From CALZKI01 sp045124055 (lineage in GTDB: Bacteria > Bacillota > Clostridia > Lachnospirales > Lachnospiraceae), in the NCBI GenBank assembly GCA_045124055.1, contig JBGVKZ010000009.1, positions 1-64,000 of the forward strand: DNA of 64,000 nucleotides. Direction: 5' to 3'. The notes under the pieces are model-generated. The model saw only the letters and a program-made list of their open reading frames with translations. It searched no databases and had not been told where the DNA came from. A program made the translations under genes and the position numbers. Positions 62,636 through 64,000 of the stretch are shown in pieces (within the stretch, counting starts at the first letter, position 1; each line of letters starts with the position of its first letter).

Positions 62636-62750
62636 GTATAACAAGCGACGCGCACCCGCATAGCGGGTGGTTGTATATTTCGGGCGTACTTCGTTTCTCT
62701 TTTGAGAAACTCGTTACAACGCCCTCAACAGGCTAAAGCCCATAATCAAA

Positions 62751-62783
62751 TGTGAGAGGTCAACCCTTAGCTGACCTCTCACA
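62751..62783 (-). terminator. Hairpin overlapping the MBL gene stop
   Basis: TGTGAGAGGTCA and TGACCTCTCACA pair perfectly over 12 bp around nine bases. The MBL stop codon is part of the stem. The T-run in the minus direction is only three, so termination is probable but not sure. Confidence 0.55.
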
Positions 62784-63542
62784 TACTTTATTTTTCTTAT
62801 ATAAGATAACTGGAACTCTGTTATCTATAATTTTCCCCTGTATCCCTTTATTTTTATGAACAATCTCTTTCACCAGGTCAATAAGTTTCTGTGTTTCCTC
62901 TCTGGTTTGTTTTCCTTTAGAATGCCCGCCATAAGCGGTATATCCCATATCATAGTAGGATAATATGGTTTTGGCACTACTTAGCCACTTTTCCAAAGAA
63001 GTTGCTCCTGGCAAATGCATCCACAAACAATAATTGGTATTGTCCCCTGTAAACATAAGTTTTGCCTCTGTATCCAGAAAAATTACAGAGCCTCTTGTAT
63101 GTCCCGGAACAGCTTTGACTAAAATCTTTCGATTTCCAAGGTCAAATTGGTGTCCATCCTGCATTGTCATAATTTTATAATGTTTTCTCTTTAAATGGTC
63201 GTCTATTTGAGCTCCTAGAATTTTCAACATTCTTTTACTAACTAAAGGGGCTGACATGACACCATAAAGGGGCTTATTGTCATCTTCATGAACGTAGTAA
63301 GAACCAAATTGCCAAGCTCCGCCAGCGTGGTCAGGGTGTCTATGAGTTACAGCCACAATAATCGGCTTCTTTGTCAATTTACTCACTGCCTCTTTTAAAT
63401 TACCTGCACCACAACCTGTATCGATGAGCAATGCTTTTTCTTTCCCAATCAATAAGTAACAATTTGCTACGCCACTTTCGTCAATTCTATATGTGTTATC
63501 TGCAATTTTTTCTGCCACATATTGCTCGTTCAGTCGAATCAT
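62760..63542 (-). CDS. Metallo-beta-lactamase-fold hydrolase
   Basis: This 260-residue hydrolase has the zinc motif VTHRHPDHAGG, a third His in VPGHTRGSVIFLD and the bridging Asp in MFTGDNTNYC. The last His is in YGGHSKG. It looks like the glyoxalase-II or hydrolase branch and not a penicillinase. The substrate is unknown. AGGAG precedes the ATG. It is transcribed on the same strand as the SDR gene at the window edge. Confidence 0.88.
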   Translation of the reverse strand: MIRLNEQYVAEKIADNTYRIDESGVANCYLLIGKEKALLIDTGCGAGNLKEAVSKLTKKPIIVAVTHRHPDHAGGAWQFGSYYVHEDDNKPLYGVMSAPLVSKRMLKILGAQIDDHLKRKHYKIMTMQDGHQFDLGNRKILVKAVPGHTRGSVIFLDTEAKLMFTGDNTNYCLWMHLPGATSLEKWLSSAKTILSYYDMGYTAYGGHSKGKQTREETQKLIDLVKEIVHKNKGIQGKIIDNRVPVILYKKNKVCERSAKG

Positions 63543-63666
63543 CTTTTTACTCCTTTTTCCTTAAAAAGTGTTGAAACTCATTCTTCTCTTTCCAAGTATT
63601 TGAAGTTTTTGGATAATTATTCCTTCTTTTTATAAGAATTGACGAATATATATAGTTTTTATTAGA

Positions 63667-64000
63667 CTAAGACCGGCACGCACCATCAACAGACAAGATT
63701 TCACCCGTCACATAATTTGCCAAATCACTGGCTAAAAACAAAAAGGCATTTGCTACTTCTTCCGGTTCACCAGGTCTACCTAGTGGAATTTTCGCTGAAA
63801 TCCTTTCTACCATTTCTGGCGGAAGGGAAGCCACCATATCGGTTTTGGTAACTCCCGGTGCTACAGCATTTACACGGATATTATCCCGCCCTAATTCTCT
63901 GGCTAATGAAAGAGTCATTCCACTAACCGCGAATTTACTGGTGGGATATCCGACTCCGGACGGCTGCCCAGAAATACTTACCATAGAACTGGTGTTAATA
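63667..64000 (-). CDS. Short-chain dehydrogenase/reductase, 5' end outside the window
   Basis: Only the C-terminal 110 residues or so are present. The catalytic Tyr-x3-Lys is in GYPTSKFAVSG, preceded by the Ser strand NTSSMVSISG. IRVNAVAPGVTKTDM and the VTGEILSVDGA end follow, as in FabG-like 3-oxoacyl-ACP reductases and glucose dehydrogenases. The frame stays open to base 64000, so the gene starts beyond the window. The substrate cannot be assigned. Confidence 0.85.
   Translation of the reverse strand, partial: INTSSMVSISGQPSGVGYPTSKFAVSGMTLSLARELGRDNIRVNAVAPGVTKTDMVASLPPEMVERISAKIPLGRPGEPEEVANAFLFLASDLANYVTGEILSVDGACRS

Larger units (their letters stand above)
61971..62669 (-). mobile_element. 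IS200/IS605-type element with tnpA only
   Basis: A Y1 transposase gene is bordered by hairpin-rich ends. The left side (RE for this orientation) carries palindromes at 61971-61989, 61997-62011, 62021-62040, 62083-62096 and 62113-62127. The right side (LE) carries CACCCGCataGCGGGTG at 62653-62669 and a larger hairpin at 62682-62724. TTGTTCAAGCC (62049-62059) recurs inverted at 62596-62606. No tnpB is present, as in IS200. The exact ends are not determined. Confidence 0.75.

Noticed and set aside
62760..63542. Beta-lactamase resistance gene
   Set aside because: The HxHxDH motif shows only the MBL fold; the sequence looks like general hydrolases and nothing specific to penicillinases was seen.

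Overview
The window is a low-GC Firmicutes chromosome segment. The gene set points to a spore-forming anaerobe of the Lachnospiraceae: the spoVA genes, a GerM-domain lipoprotein, a Csp-type serine protease, a DUF5721-like gene, an orphan CheX-CheY fusion, and BioY with a BirA operator. I cannot fix the genus. No rRNA, tRNA or CRISPR array was found.

Layout. 1-1284: an IS3-family element that has landed inside comEC. 1.3-6.4 kb (minus): comEA, a WalRK/PhoPR-like two-component pair, a GerMN lipoprotein and the surviving 5' part of comEC. 6.5-13.3 kb (minus): a YdcZ-type exporter, then argC-GNAT-argJ-argB-argD followed by an orphan solute-binding protein. argG is divergent at 13.6 kb, across a spacer with several ArgR-like boxes. 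14.8-18.4 kb: small membrane, LytTR regulator, DegV, DUF5721-like and zinc-ribbon genes. 18.5-36.9 kb: the sporulation genes spoVAA-AB-AC (about 35 kb), spoVAD (26 kb) and spoVAE (18.7 kb) lie in canonical order on one strand. They are separated by housekeeping genes: a GH3 glucosidase, a methyltransferase, bioY, an ABC-F protein, ilvE, a CheX-CheY fusion, a heterodimeric ABC exporter, RidA and EamA. 37-42 kb: plsY, an Rpn-type nuclease, a purine permease, a TVP38 protein and CarD. 42-48.2 kb (minus): a tight run of HD-GYP, tcdA, trxA, an rRNA methyltransferase, an AI-2E transporter, a PD-(D/E)XK-like protein and a ZIP transporter. 48.4-55.5 kb: a Csp-like protease with a putative small RNA upstream, a LysR regulator, an M18 peptidase, a GH53 galactanase, GtrA, EamA and an HMA protein. 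56-62 kb: a TetR regulator divergent from an MMPL transporter that is translationally coupled to a large GLUG-repeat surface protein. 62-62.7 kb: an IS200-type tnpA with hairpin-rich ends. 62.8-64 kb: an MBL hydrolase and an SDR cut by the window edge.

The points most worth following up are these. (1) spoVAD and spoVAE each carry a putative sigma-F/G promoter inside an upstream terminator hairpin whose 3' arm holds the Shine-Dalgarno, so forespore transcripts would escape a structure that silences read-through. (2) A roughly 117-nt multi-hairpin RNA with its own promoter and a perfect terminator lies upstream of the Csp-like gene. (3) comEC is interrupted by the IS exactly before its metallo-beta-lactamase domain. 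(4) The TetR/MMPL/GLUG-repeat unit. (5) A PD-(D/E)XK-plus-winged-helix protein of unknown role.

All functions are read from motifs and family knowledge. No database search was run, and promoter, operator and RNA calls are inferences from sequence.
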